64,000 nucleotides of DNA from Streptomyces cinnabarinus (GCF_027270315.1 NZ_CP114413.1:2604001-2668000); one strand, 5' to 3'; positions 32,909 through 41,436 are shown, numbered from the stretch's first letter. Notes: a model not told the origin generated them from the letters alone. Numbers and translations: made by a program.

Positions 32909-33693
32909 GCACGACGCCGTTCTCCGGGGGCGCGGCGGATGCCTGGCTGAGCGGGCTGGGCGGACTGCGGGACGTCGTACGACAGGAGCTGGTGGCCCGG
33001 CAGCTCGATGAGCAGATAGCCGGGCGGTACCCGGTGGGGCAGCGGCTGCGGATCCTCGACGTCGGTATGGGTCAGGGCACCCAGGCGCTGCGGCTCGCTC
33101 GGGCCGGTCATCAGGTGACCGGCCTGGAGCAGGACTCGACGATGATCGCCGAGGCGCGGCGGTCGCTGGCGTCGGAGCCGGACGGGATCCGCGAGCGGAT
33201 GCGGATCATCGAGGGCGACGGCCGGGACACCGGGGTGCACTTCCTGCCGGGCAGCTTCGACGTGGTGCTCTGCCATGGCGTGCTGATGTACGTCGAGGAG
33301 CCCGATCCGCTGTTGGCGGGCATGGCCCGGATGCTGGCGCCGGGCGGGCTGCTCTCGCTGCTGGTCCGCAATGCCGACGCGCTGGCGATGCGCCCGGGTC
33401 TGTCCGGCGACTGGACCGGGGCGCTGGCCGCCTTCGACACCACCGCCTACCGCAACCGCCTCGGCCTGGACGTGCGGGCGGACCGGCTGGCCACCCTGAC
33501 GGCGACGCTGGCCGGTATCGGCGCCCCGCTGCACTCCTGGTACGGCGTGCGGGTCTTCACGGACACCGCGCCGGACGACGCCCCGATCCCCGCTGGCCTG
33601 ACGGCCCTGCTGGCGGCCGAGGAGCGGGCGGGGCGGACGGATCCGTACCGGGGTGTCGCGGCGCTGCTGCATCTGTGCGGGGTCCGGGGCTGA
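32905..33693 (+). CDS. class I SAM-dependent methyltransferase, probable CTG start
   Basis: 262 residues. Motif I (ILDVGMGQGTQALRLA), the acidic residue GLEQD at the end of the second strand, and FDVVLCHGVLMYVEEP (motif IV region) show a Rossmann methyltransferase of the CmoA/UbiE-like type. The only start that gives a full N-terminus and has an RBS (GGAGAG, 5-7 bases away) is CTG at 32905, which overlaps the preceding TGA stop (CTGA). The next candidate, a GTG near 32992, would remove conserved-looking sequence. It is coupled to the DUF3043 gene; substrate unknown. Confidence 0.82.
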   Translation: MSTTPFSGGAADAWLSGLGGLRDVVRQELVARQLDEQIAGRYPVGQRLRILDVGMGQGTQALRLARAGHQVTGLEQDSTMIAEARRSLASEPDGIRERMRIIEGDGRDTGVHFLPGSFDVVLCHGVLMYVEEPDPLLAGMARMLAPGGLLSLLVRNADALAMRPGLSGDWTGALAAFDTTAYRNRLGLDVRADRLATLTATLAGIGAPLHSWYGVRVFTDTAPDDAPIPAGLTALLAAEERAGRTDPYRGVAALLHLCGVRG

Positions 33694-33778
33694 GCCCTCC
33701 TGTGCCGACCCCCGTGCCGGGCCCCATTCGGGCGTTCAGCGGGGGCCGGAGCCACCTCGCGAAGTGAGACTCGGGGGC

Positions 33779-34846
33779 ATGAGTGCCTCCCGTGCCCGCG
33801 CGCTGCTGTGTTCCGTGGCCCTGGTCTGTCCGGTCGGCCTGGTCCCGGGGTGCACCGGCGCCGGGTCCGGTTCGGGGGCGGCGGCGCGCGCCACGACGAC
33901 GCAGGCGGCCGTGCCCGCCGCGGCCGGTGAACTCCAGGACGACTACCTGAAGGTGATCAGGGACGTCCTGCCGTCGGTCGTGCAGATCCAGGCCGCCGGC
34001 GATCTGGGCTCGGGGGTGGTCTACGACGACCGGGGGCACATCGTCACCAACGCGCATGTCGTCGGGGACGGGAAGACCTTCCGGGTGACGACCGCCAACA
34101 GCGAGGAGGAGCTGGCCGCGCGGCTCGTGTACTCCTACCCCGAGCAGGACCTCGCGGTGATCAGGCTGGACCGGGTGCCGGACGGTCTGAAGCCCGCCCG
34201 GTTCGGGGACTCCGCGAAGGTCGAGGTCGGCCAGATCGTGCTGGCGATGGGCTCCCCGCTGGGTCTGTCCTCCAGCGTCACCCAGGGCATCGTCTCGGCG
34301 ACCGGACGGACCGTCACCGAGTCCGGCGACGAGGGCGGTATCGGCGCGACCATCGCCAACATGGTGCAGACCTCGGCCGCGATCAACCCCGGCAACAGCG
34401 GGGGCGCGCTGGTGGACCTGGACGGCGAGGTGATCGGCATCCCGACGCTGGCCGCCGTCGACCCCCGTCTCGGGGAGGGCTCGGCGCCCGGGATCGGGTT
34501 CGCCATCCCGGCGTCGATGGTGAAGACGGTGGCCGACCAGATCATCGAGGACGGCAGGGTCACGGACTCCGGGCGGGCGGCGCTCGGCATCACCGGGCGG
34601 ACGGTGGTGAACGACGACTACCGGGCCGCGGGGGTGGCCGTGGTCGAGGTCCGGGAGGGCGGGGCGGCGGACGACGCCGGGATCCGGCCGGGGGACGTCA
34701 TCACCGGGTTGGGCGACTCGGACATCACGACCATCACCTCGCTCGCCGAGGTGCTGGCCGCGGCGGAACCGGGCGACCGGACGACGGTGACGTACACGCG
34801 CGGCAGCGGCGAGAAGACGGTGGACGTGACGCTGGGCGAGCAATAG
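33779..34846 (+). CDS. HtrA/DegP-like serine protease lipoprotein with PDZ domain
   Basis: 355 residues from ATG 33779. A signal peptide ends in LVPGC (Cys25), a lipobox with an unusual Pro at -2. The trypsin-like domain has the full triad: His in HIVTNAHVVG, Asp in QDLAVIRLD and Ser in NPGNSGGALVDL. A C-terminal PDZ domain begins near residue 255 (AALGITGRTV...GGAADDAGIRPGDVI). It should act outside the membrane in protein quality control. The upstream in-frame portion from 33653 overlaps the methyltransferase and is not used. Confidence 0.93.
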   Translation: MSASRARALLCSVALVCPVGLVPGCTGAGSGSGAAARATTTQAAVPAAAGELQDDYLKVIRDVLPSVVQIQAAGDLGSGVVYDDRGHIVTNAHVVGDGKTFRVTTANSEEELAARLVYSYPEQDLAVIRLDRVPDGLKPARFGDSAKVEVGQIVLAMGSPLGLSSSVTQGIVSATGRTVTESGDEGGIGATIANMVQTSAAINPGNSGGALVDLDGEVIGIPTLAAVDPRLGEGSAPGIGFAIPASMVKTVADQIIEDGRVTDSGRAALGITGRTVVNDDYRAAGVAVVEVREGGAADDAGIRPGDVITGLGDSDITTITSLAEVLAAAEPGDRTTVTYTRGSGEKTVDVTLGEQ

Positions 34847-34867
34847 GCCCAGGCGGGCGATGAGAAA

Positions 34868-34895
34868 GGGGCGGCCGTTCGCGTACGGCCGCCCC
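34868..34895. terminator. bidirectional terminator between convergent genes
   Basis: GGGGCGGCCGT and ACGGCCGCCCC (11 bp) with loop TCGCGT, 21 bases after the protease gene and 16 bases from the next minus-strand stop. Confidence 0.87.
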
Positions 34896-34910
34896 CTCTC
34901 CGCTCCCGGC

Positions 34911-35120
34911 CTACTCGTCGGCGTGCAGGCTCATCGGCCCGTAGATCTCCGTGGTGTCCTCGAACAGACGGACCTGGTCCACGCCTCCGGCCATCAGGTC
35001 CTTCCAGACCTCTCCGATCCAGGACTCGGCGTCTCCCTGTGTCGTGAACTCCTCGGGCTCCACCGCGGGGGCGGTCTCCGTCCCGTCGGACTTCTCGAAC
35101 CGCCACGTCCATGTCGCCAT
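34911..35120 (-). CDS. small conserved actinobacterial protein (69 aa)
   Basis: The sequence MATWTWRFEKSDGTE...IYGPMSLHADE is acidic, with two Trp in the first six residues and no membrane span or Cys. I recognise the pattern as a short conserved streptomycete protein without assigned function. The ATG is preceded by GGGAGGCCTGC. It is convergent with the HtrA-like gene and divergent from cobU. Confidence 0.75.
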   Translation of the reverse strand: MATWTWRFEKSDGTETAPAVEPEEFTTQGDAESWIGEVWKDLMAGGVDQVRLFEDTTEIYGPMSLHADE

Positions 35121-35201
35121 GCAGGCCTCCCTGGGTGAGCACTGGTGCAGGTCAGACTATCGGGGCTCGCTCGTCGGCCGGTGACCGGTGAAAATCATGG
35201 T

Positions 35202-36404
35202 GTGGAACTGACATTGCTCGGCACCGGTGCCCCGGCGGGCCTCCCCCGCCCCGACTGTCCCTGTGCGGCCTGCGCGACCGCCCTCGGGGCCGACGTACGA
35301 GCGGCGACCGCGCTGCTCCTCGACGGGGCGCTGCTGCTGGACCTGACGCCCGGCGCGGCGTTCGCGGCGGCGCGGGCGGGCAAGTCCCTGGGCGGCGTAC
35401 GGCAGGTGCTGCTCTCGCATCCGCACGACGGACCTGCTGTCGAGGTGCCCGCCGGGCTGCCCGCGCCCGGCCGGGTGCCGGACGGGCGGGAGTTGGCGCT
35501 GCTGACGGGACATCGCGTGCGGGCGCTGGCGATGGACGCGGGCGGCACGGGGTACGCGGTGACCGGGCCCGACGGTCAGCGGCTGCTGTACCTGCCGCCC
35601 GGGAGCGCGCCGGCCGGGGTCGAGGACGGCGACGTCGGTACGTACGACATGGTCGTCGCCGATGTGACGGTGCGGCCGGACGCGCTGGCCCGGTTGCGGG
35701 CGGTGGGGGCGATTCGGCCGACGACGGATGTCATCGCCGTGCATCTGGACCATGACGTGCCGCCGGGGGCGGAGTTGCGGCGTCGGCTGGCGTCCCTGGG
35801 GGCGCGGGCGGTGCCGGACGGGACGACGCTCGTGGTGGGGGCGTACGGGGAGGTGCCGGACGTGCCGCGGCGGACGCTGGTGCTGGGCGGCGCGCGGTCC
35901 GGGAAGTCGGTGGAGGCGGAGCGTCGTCTTGAGGCGTTCCCGGACGTGCTGTACGTCGCGACCGGCGGGCTGCGCGGCGGGGACGCCGAGTGGGCGGCCC
36001 GGGTGACCGCGCACCGGGACCGGCGGCCGGGGTCCTGGCGTACGGAGGAGACGTGCGACCTGGTGCCGTTGCTGGCGGAGGACGGGGCGCCGTTGCTGAT
36101 CGACTGTCTGTCGCTGTGGCTGACGGACGCGATGGACTCCGTCGGGGCGTGGGACGACGCGGTGTGGGCGGACGGCGGGGAGCGTGCCCTGCGGGACCGG
36201 GTGCGGGGGCTGACGTCGGCGGTGCGTGCCGCTCGGCGGACCGTGGTGGCGGTGTCGAACGAGGTGGGGTCGGGGATTGTTCCGGCGACCGCGTCGGGGC
36301 GGCGGTACCGGGATGAACTGGGGCGGTTGAACGCGGCGTTCGCGGGTGAGTGCGAGCACGTGCTGTTGGTGGTGGCGGGGCAGGCGGTGACGTTGCGGGG
36401 GTAG
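35202..36404 (+). CDS. cobU: CobU (cobinamide kinase/guanylyltransferase) with an N-terminal MBL-like domain
   Basis: 400 residues from GTG 35202. Residues about 224-400 are a complete CobU/CobP: P-loop GGARSGKS (229-236), the DVLYVATG strand, ERRRxxW-type region HRDRRPGSWRTEE, LLIDCLSLWLTD and VSNEVGSGIVP. It phosphorylates adenosylcobinamide and attaches GMP. Residues 1-220 resemble a metallo-beta-lactamase fold (VELTLLGTGAPAGLPRPDCPC, a degenerate metal motif SHPHDG, HLDHDVPP), but most metal ligands are missing, so it is probably not hydrolytic. Normal CobU is about 180 residues, so this is a true fusion. The stop is 3 bases from the convergent methyltransferase stop. Confidence 0.9.
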   Translation: MELTLLGTGAPAGLPRPDCPCAACATALGADVRAATALLLDGALLLDLTPGAAFAAARAGKSLGGVRQVLLSHPHDGPAVEVPAGLPAPGRVPDGRELALLTGHRVRALAMDAGGTGYAVTGPDGQRLLYLPPGSAPAGVEDGDVGTYDMVVADVTVRPDALARLRAVGAIRPTTDVIAVHLDHDVPPGAELRRRLASLGARAVPDGTTLVVGAYGEVPDVPRRTLVLGGARSGKSVEAERRLEAFPDVLYVATGGLRGGDAEWAARVTAHRDRRPGSWRTEETCDLVPLLAEDGAPLLIDCLSLWLTDAMDSVGAWDDAVWADGGERALRDRVRGLTSAVRAARRTVVAVSNEVGSGIVPATASGRRYRDELGRLNAAFAGECEHVLLVVAGQAVTLRG

Positions 36405-36407
36405 GGC

Positions 36408-37106
36408 CTAGGCGGCCTGTCTGCGGGCGATGATCCGGTACGTCGGGGCGAGGCGGGGGCGGGTCGCGGTGAGGACCGTGCAGGACTGGGTGTCCAGTTC
36501 GGCGCGGATGTTGTCCAGCGGCACGAGGTGGCGGGGCCGGGTGCGGGGGTGCCACCAGCGGCCGAGGAGCTGCGCGAACGTGCCCTGGGGGTCGGGGAGT
36601 TCGAGCAGGAGGTGGCCGCCCGGACGGAGTGCCGTCAGGGCCGCTCGCAGGTGTTCGCGGGGGTTCGGCGTGTCCGGCAGGTGGTGCAGGACGCTGACCA
36701 CGTCGTAGCGGGCGCGCAGATGTGCCATGAGGTGGGGGTTGGTCAGGTCGCCCGCGTAGGCCTCCTCCACGCGGTCCGCCGCCCGTGCCCGCTCCACCCT
36801 GCCCGTGGGGTCCACCCCGTCGAAGGACGTGTACGGGAAGAGCTCCTTCGCCGCCGCCGGGAACGCTCCGTCGCCGGTGCCGACGTCCAGCCAGCTCTCC
36901 GGCTCCGGGAAGGGCAGCATCACCCGGGCGGTGGCCAGCAGGCGTCGGCGGCCCGGCCGGCGCTCGTCCGGGTCCTCGGTGCCGGGGTTCTGGAAGGCGT
37001 GGGCGCAGTCGTGGCACTCGTCGAGCGTGAAGCCGTCGGTGGCGATGCGGGTGCGCAGGTGCTCCGAGCCGCACCAGGGGCAGTCGTCGCGGCGTGCGGG
37101 CGGCAT
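36408..37106 (-). CDS. class I methyltransferase with N-terminal zinc-ribbon
   Basis: 232 residues from the ATG at 37106 behind AGGGGAG. Two CxxC pairs (CPWC near residue 9, CHDC near residue 33) form a zinc ribbon, followed by a Rossmann methyltransferase with motif I in WLDVGTGDGAFP and YDVVSVLHHLPDTPNP (motif IV/post). The type is common next to polysaccharide or secondary metabolism genes; the substrate is unknown. It is embedded antisense between cobU and cobT, with no separate terminator. Confidence 0.85.
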   Translation of the reverse strand: MPPARRDDCPWCGSEHLRTRIATDGFTLDECHDCAHAFQNPGTEDPDERRPGRRRLLATARVMLPFPEPESWLDVGTGDGAFPAAAKELFPYTSFDGVDPTGRVERARAADRVEEAYAGDLTNPHLMAHLRARYDVVSVLHHLPDTPNPREHLRAALTALRPGGHLLLELPDPQGTFAQLLGRWWHPRTRPRHLVPLDNIRAELDTQSCTVLTATRPRLAPTYRIIARRQAA

Positions 37107-37246
37107 GGGCGGCTCCCCTGAGGACGTACGACATTCCACTGCAAAACGGAACGTATGGGATCGCGATCTTGGGTGCAATGACGTCGCATGCGTGTGGTGG
37201 CGATGTGGCGGCGTTCCGTTCGACCGGTGCCGGTACTGTTCGGCGA

Positions 37247-38353
37247 ATGAGCTCGCTTAATCTCGACGACTTCACCGATCTGATCGAGCGCCCCGACGGC
37301 GGGGTGCGCCGCGACGCGGAGGCGCGCCGGGAGCGTCAGATCGTGCCGCCCGGATCGCTGGGCCGCCTCGATGACCTGGGTGAGTGGCTGGCCGCGGCAC
37401 AGGGCACCGTGCCGGTGCGGCCGGTGGAACGGCCGCGGGTGGTGCTGTTCGCCGGTGACCACGGGATCGCCGAACTGGGTGTCTCGGCGCGGCCCGCCGG
37501 CAGTGCGGGCCAGTTGGTGCGGGACGTCCTGGAGGGCGCCCGGCCGGTGTCCGTGCTGGCGCGGCGGCTCGGGGTGCCGGTGCGGGTCGTGGACATGGCG
37601 CTGGACTGCGACCCGGAGACGCTGCCGGAGGATGTCGTACGGCATCGGGTGCGGCGCGGCAGCGGGCGGATCGACATCGAGGACGCGCTGACGCCGGAGG
37701 AGGCCGAGGCGGCCTTCCGGGCCGGGGTCGCGCTGGCCGACGAGGAGGCCGATTCCGGTACGGATCTGGTCGTGCTCGGCGATGTGAGCGTGGGCGGTAC
37801 GACGGCGGCGGGTGTGCTGGTCGCCGCGCTGTGCGGCACCGACGCGTCGGTGGTGACCGGGCGTGGTGGTCTGGCCATCGACGACCTCGCGTGGATGCGC
37901 AAGTGCGCGGCGATCCGGGACGCCCTGCGGCGGGCCCGGCCGGTGCTCGGGGACCAGTTGCAGTTGCTCGCGACGGTGGGCGGGGCCGACCTCGCGGCGA
38001 TCACCGGGTTCCTGTTGCAGAGTGCGGTGCGGAAGATGCCGGTGATCCTGGACGGGGTCGTGGTGGCGGCCTGCGCGCTGGTCGGACAGCGGGTCGCGTT
38101 CCGGGCGCCGGACTGGTGGCTGGCGGCGCACGACAGCGGGGAGCCGGGCCAGGCGAAGGCGCTGGACCGGATGGCGCTGGAGCCGGTGCTCACGCAGGGC
38201 GTGCGGGTCGGTGAAGGGGCGGGCGCGCTGCTCGCACTGCCGGTGGTGCAGGCCGCGGCGGCACTGTCGGCGGAACTGCCGGAGCGGGCGGAGGAGAAGT
38301 CAGAGGAGAAGGCGGCGGAAACGGACGACGCCGAGGTCTCACAGCCGGAGTAG
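37247..38353 (+). CDS. cobT: nicotinate-nucleotide-dimethylbenzimidazole phosphoribosyltransferase
   Basis: 368 residues from ATG 37247; the open frame to 37094 is discarded because it overlaps the divergent gene start. CobT activates the lower ligand base of cobalamin. Motifs: PPGSLGRLDDL (substrate loop), VVLFAGDHGIAELGVSA, LVVLGDVSVGGTTAAGVL, TGRGGL and the C-terminal HDSGEPGQAKALDRM. The last 25 residues are an unusual Glu/Lys-rich tail. It lies between cobU and cobS, but both intervals hold opposite-strand genes. Confidence 0.93.
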   Translation: MSSLNLDDFTDLIERPDGGVRRDAEARRERQIVPPGSLGRLDDLGEWLAAAQGTVPVRPVERPRVVLFAGDHGIAELGVSARPAGSAGQLVRDVLEGARPVSVLARRLGVPVRVVDMALDCDPETLPEDVVRHRVRRGSGRIDIEDALTPEEAEAAFRAGVALADEEADSGTDLVVLGDVSVGGTTAAGVLVAALCGTDASVVTGRGGLAIDDLAWMRKCAAIRDALRRARPVLGDQLQLLATVGGADLAAITGFLLQSAVRKMPVILDGVVVAACALVGQRVAFRAPDWWLAAHDSGEPGQAKALDRMALEPVLTQGVRVGEGAGALLALPVVQAAAALSAELPERAEEKSEEKAAETDDAEVSQPE

Positions 38354-38370
38354 GACTCCGTCCAGGTCGG

Positions 38371-39129
38371 TCAGCGGTGCTCCAGGGCCCGTTCCGGGTC
38401 CGGTTTGCCGCCGAGCCAGTCCTGGAATTTTCGGGCGGGGCCCGTCCAGCGTCGGTCGTGGTGGTAGGCGCGCAGGATCGCCCTGGCGCGGGCCCGGGGG
38501 CGGCGGACGTAGAAGCGGCGGGCCCAGGGGGTGTCGGGGCGGGCCAGGCGGATCGCGCCGATCAGGGCGAGGAACGGGACGATCACGCCGAAGACCGCGA
38601 GGCGGACCTTGCCCTTGAACAGGGCGATGAGCGAGAAGAGGAAGCTCGTCCCCACCGTCCAGATGACCGTGCCGCGGTCCTGGAGTTCGTCCTCGCTCAG
38701 GTCGTTGACGCCGAACGGGGAGAAGCCGGAGAGCAGGAGGCCGCCCAGGGCCGCCGTCAGGATCACGGCCTCGACGCTCTTGCGGCCCTCCTCCGTCCAG
38801 TAGACGTCGGCCAGGTGCAGGATCAGGGCGAACTCGTCGAGGACCAGACCCACGCCGATGCCGAAGACCACGGCAAAGGCCGCGGCACCGAAGCCGTAGC
38901 GGCTGCTCGCCACCGCGCCGAAGCCGCCGATGACGGTGAGGATGACGCCCGGGACCACGTGGTGGATGTGCACACCGCCCGCGCTGACGTTCCCGAAAGG
39001 GCCCTTGCCCGCGCGGATGAGGCGGGTGACGAGCCGGGTGACGAGGAAGGTCACCACGAAGGCCGTGAGAGCGAGCAGCAGGGGCAGTTTGCCCGGTTCG
39101 ATGATGTTGCGTTCCAGCCAGTGCCCCAT
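38371..39129 (-). CDS. integral membrane protein of unknown function (252 aa)
   Basis: Six or so hydrophobic helices: LLLALTAFVVTFLVTRLV, HHVVPGVILTVIGGFGAVA, FAVVFGIGVGLVLDEFALIL, VEAVILTAALGGLLLSGF, VGTSFLFSLIALFKG and LAVFGVIVPFLALIGAI. The conserved-looking HIHHVVPG after the first helix and the DEFALILHLADVYWTEEG segment near the third are polar, possibly a metal or substrate site. I do not recognise the family with confidence. The C-terminal 50 residues are basic. Convergent with cobT (17 bases) and divergent from cobS. Confidence 0.8.
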   Translation of the reverse strand: MGHWLERNIIEPGKLPLLLALTAFVVTFLVTRLVTRLIRAGKGPFGNVSAGGVHIHHVVPGVILTVIGGFGAVASSRYGFGAAAFAVVFGIGVGLVLDEFALILHLADVYWTEEGRKSVEAVILTAALGGLLLSGFSPFGVNDLSEDELQDRGTVIWTVGTSFLFSLIALFKGKVRLAVFGVIVPFLALIGAIRLARPDTPWARRFYVRRPRARARAILRAYHHDRRWTGPARKFQDWLGGKPDPERALEHR

Positions 39130-39197
39130 GTCCTGAGTGTGACTGTGGTGGTGCGGGCGCGCGCCTGGTGTTGGGCTGCCTGACGTAACCTTCCGCC

Positions 39198-39983
39198 GTG
39201 CTCATATCCCCGCTCGACCACGGCCTGCGCTTCGCGTTCGGCACCCTCACCGTCCTCCCCGTCAAGGTCGGGCGATGGGACCGGGACGCCGCGCGCGGCG
39301 GCATGCTCTGTGCGCCCGTCGTCGGGCTGGTCGTCGGTGGAGTCGCCGCGGCGGCCGGACTGGCCGCGCTCTTCGTGGGTACCGGCGCCCTGCTCGCCGC
39401 CGTGGCCACCGTGGCCGTCCCCGCGCTGCTCACCCGGGGTCTGCATCTGGACGGGATCGCCGACACCGCGGACGGGCTCGGCAGCGGCAAGCCCGCCGAG
39501 GACGCTCTGCGGATCATGAAGCAGTCGGACATCGGGCCGTTCGGCGTGATCACCCTCCTGTTCGTCCTGCTCACCCAGGTCGCCGCCGTCACACGGCTGT
39601 ACGACGACTCCTGGGCCCGGGGTGCCCTCGCCGCCGTCGTCTCGGCCGTCGCCGCCCGCCTCGCCCTCACCCTCGCCGCCCGCACGGGGGTGCCCCCGGC
39701 CCGCCCGGAGGGCCTCGGGGCGGCGGTCGCCGGTGTGGTGCCCGTGCGCTGGGCGGGGGCCGTGGCGATCGGCGTCACGCTGGCCGCGGCGGCCTCCGGC
39801 GCCCTCTTCGGCGCCGACGACGTCGTCCGCACCGCCCTGGCCGTCGCGGCCGCCCTCGCGCTCGCGGAACTCCTCCTGCGCCGCTGCGTCCGCCGCTTCG
39901 GCGGAGTCACCGGCGACGTGTTCGGCGGCCTGGCGGAGACGGCGGCCACGACGGCCCTGGTGGTTCTGACGCTGGGCCTCTGA
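39198..39983 (+). CDS. cobS: adenosylcobinamide-GDP ribazoletransferase (cobalamin synthase)
   Basis: 261 residues from a GTG start (VLISPLDHGLRFAFGTLTVLPV). CobS joins adenosylcobinamide-GDP to alpha-ribazole, the last chemical step of cobalamin assembly, in the membrane. The family motif GLHLDGIADTADGL (two Asp) followed by KQSDIGPFGV is intact, and the rest is a run of hydrophobic helices. With cobU and cobT it completes the nucleotide-loop pathway in this window. It is convergent with the GH114 lipoprotein gene, 23 bases away. Confidence 0.94.
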   Translation: MLISPLDHGLRFAFGTLTVLPVKVGRWDRDAARGGMLCAPVVGLVVGGVAAAAGLAALFVGTGALLAAVATVAVPALLTRGLHLDGIADTADGLGSGKPAEDALRIMKQSDIGPFGVITLLFVLLTQVAAVTRLYDDSWARGALAAVVSAVAARLALTLAARTGVPPARPEGLGAAVAGVVPVRWAGAVAIGVTLAAAASGALFGADDVVRTALAVAAALALAELLLRRCVRRFGGVTGDVFGGLAETAATTALVVLTLGL

Positions 39984-40006
39984 ACAGAGACTTCGGCAGC
40001 ACCGCC

Positions 40007-40789
40007 CTAGCAGGCCTTCCGCCACACCCCCAGCTCGTACTTCTTCAGCAGCGAACTCAGTCCCAGCCGCCGGGACTCCGGGCAGAAGCGGCTCGTCGGC
40101 AGTTCGTACTCCACGTGGAACACCGCCTTGTCCGCCTCGATGAACGGCGTCAGCGCCCCGCACTCCCCGTACTGCGCGCACTGCTCGTTCACCGCGAAGT
40201 CGAAGTCCCCGACCAGCTCCGGGATCTGGTCCAGGTCGTTCTTCAGGCCCACGGCCAGGCCCCGGTCATGCGCCAGCTTCGCGATCAGCCGGTTGTAGCG
40301 GAGCTGGTCGCGGGCGGTCAGCGGGAAGCCCGTGCGGTTGCGGTAGCCGTCCATGTTGTCCGGCTCGACCGCGTCGAAGCCCTTGTCCCGGCACATGTCG
40401 AGCCGGTCCGCCATCAACGGCTCCAGGACGTCGACCCGGCGGATGTCCAGCCAGCGCTCGCCCTCCCAGCCGTTGCCGCGGCCCAGCACCGACGCGGGGA
40501 ACTCCTTCGCGTCGGGCCGGAACTCCTCCCAGGCGCCGGTGGAGAGATAGCAGATCACCCGGCGCCCGTCCCGGTGCAGTTCGTCGACCGTCTCCTTCGG
40601 GTGGTCGAAGCCGTCGATGTCGTACACGGGCACGTCCACGGAGGTGTCGAGCCGGCCGCTGAGCTGCCACTGCCAGTCCGTGCCGGGGCGCGGCCGCCAG
40701 CGCTCGGCGGGCGGCTTGCCGTCGGAGGAGGCCGTGCAGCCCGTCAGCAGCAGGGTGAACAGGGCGGCCAGGGCGGGAAGGCGTCTCAC
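40007..40789 (-). CDS. GH114-type endo-alpha-1,4-polygalactosaminidase lipoprotein
   Basis: 260 residues from GTG 40789. The N-terminus is a clear lipoprotein signal with lipobox LTGC (Cys18). The mature domain is a TIM barrel of the GH114/TM1410 group: VYDIDGFDHP, VICYLSTGAWEEFRPD, the catalytic-type segment GFDAVEPDNMDGYRNRTG with acidic residues on strand ends, and GLKNDLDQIPELVGDFDFAVNEQC. GH114 enzymes cut alpha-1,4-linked GalN/GalNAc polymers. It is anchored on the outer face of the membrane. Its GTG overlaps the stop of the spherulin-like gene, so it is the last gene of the exopolysaccharide operon. Confidence 0.88.
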   Translation of the reverse strand: MRRLPALAALFTLLLTGCTASSDGKPPAERWRPRPGTDWQWQLSGRLDTSVDVPVYDIDGFDHPKETVDELHRDGRRVICYLSTGAWEEFRPDAKEFPASVLGRGNGWEGERWLDIRRVDVLEPLMADRLDMCRDKGFDAVEPDNMDGYRNRTGFPLTARDQLRYNRLIAKLAHDRGLAVGLKNDLDQIPELVGDFDFAVNEQCAQYGECGALTPFIEADKAVFHVEYELPTSRFCPESRRLGLSSLLKKYELGVWRKAC

Positions 40790-41436
40790 CGGGTGGGCTC
40801 CAGGGCGTGCGGCAACGTACCCCAGGGATGATCTCCCACTCCGGGTACCGCGCAGTGCACCGTGGCCCCGCGCGCCCGCGCCGCTCCCGCCGCGTCGGCG
40901 CCGGCCGGGACGCCGTACAGCAGATGGCCCACCCGCACTCCGCCGCCGTAGGGGTGCGGGTGCCGTGGGAGGGCCTGGTACGTCGTCCAGGGTCCCTCGA
41001 AGGTGATCAGTACGTCGGCGAGGCGGGCGTAGGAAGGGTGGGGCGGGGCGCCGTGGTTGAGGACGAGGGTGCCGGAGCCGAGGCCCCAGGCCGCCGTCGC
41101 CAGCCGCTGGTAGTGCGCGAACTCCTCCGGTCCCGTGGCCACTTGGTCGAGAAAGGCGCCGTCCGTGCCGTACCAGTCGCGGTGCCGGGTGAGGTCGCGG
41201 ACGACGTCGGCAGTCGGGCGGCGGCCGTACGCCGTGTCCGTGTAGCCGAGGACCCGGACGTCCGCCGCCCGCAGCCGGGCGGCGAGTTCGGCGAAGGCCG
41301 GGTCGGGGCGGTCGCCGGGGCCGCTGGCGGGGTTGAGGACGACGCTGTGGAGGCGGGGCGCGGCGGCGATGATCGCGTCCCACTCGGCCGGGCGGACGGC
41401 GGGGTGTTCGTAGTACGGGACCAGCAGGGTGCTCAT
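40786..41436 (-). CDS. spherulin-4 family glycoside hydrolase-like protein (GH135-related)
   Basis: 216 residues from the ATG at 41436 (overlap ATGA with the upstream gene). Family marks are the N-terminal LLVPYYEHP, VVLNPASGPGDRPDPAF, VLGYTDTAYGRRP, WYGTDGAFLDQ with its Asp after the aromatic/Gly pair, and TLVLNHGAPPHPSY. In Aspergillus the spherulin-4 protein Sph3 (GH135) hydrolyses galactosaminogalactan and is required for its synthesis. There is no signal peptide here, so this copy is predicted to be cytosolic or membrane-associated through a partner, unlike the GH114 protein beside it. Confidence 0.82.
   Translation of the reverse strand: MSTLLVPYYEHPAVRPAEWDAIIAAAPRLHSVVLNPASGPGDRPDPAFAELAARLRAADVRVLGYTDTAYGRRPTADVVRDLTRHRDWYGTDGAFLDQVATGPEEFAHYQRLATAAWGLGSGTLVLNHGAPPHPSYARLADVLITFEGPWTTYQALPRHPHPYGGGVRVGHLLYGVPAGADAAGAARARGATVHCAVPGVGDHPWGTLPHALEPTR

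Noticed and set aside
35121..35201. Cobalamin riboswitch before cobU
   Set aside because: The spacer is only 81 bases and lacks any B12-box-like sequence.
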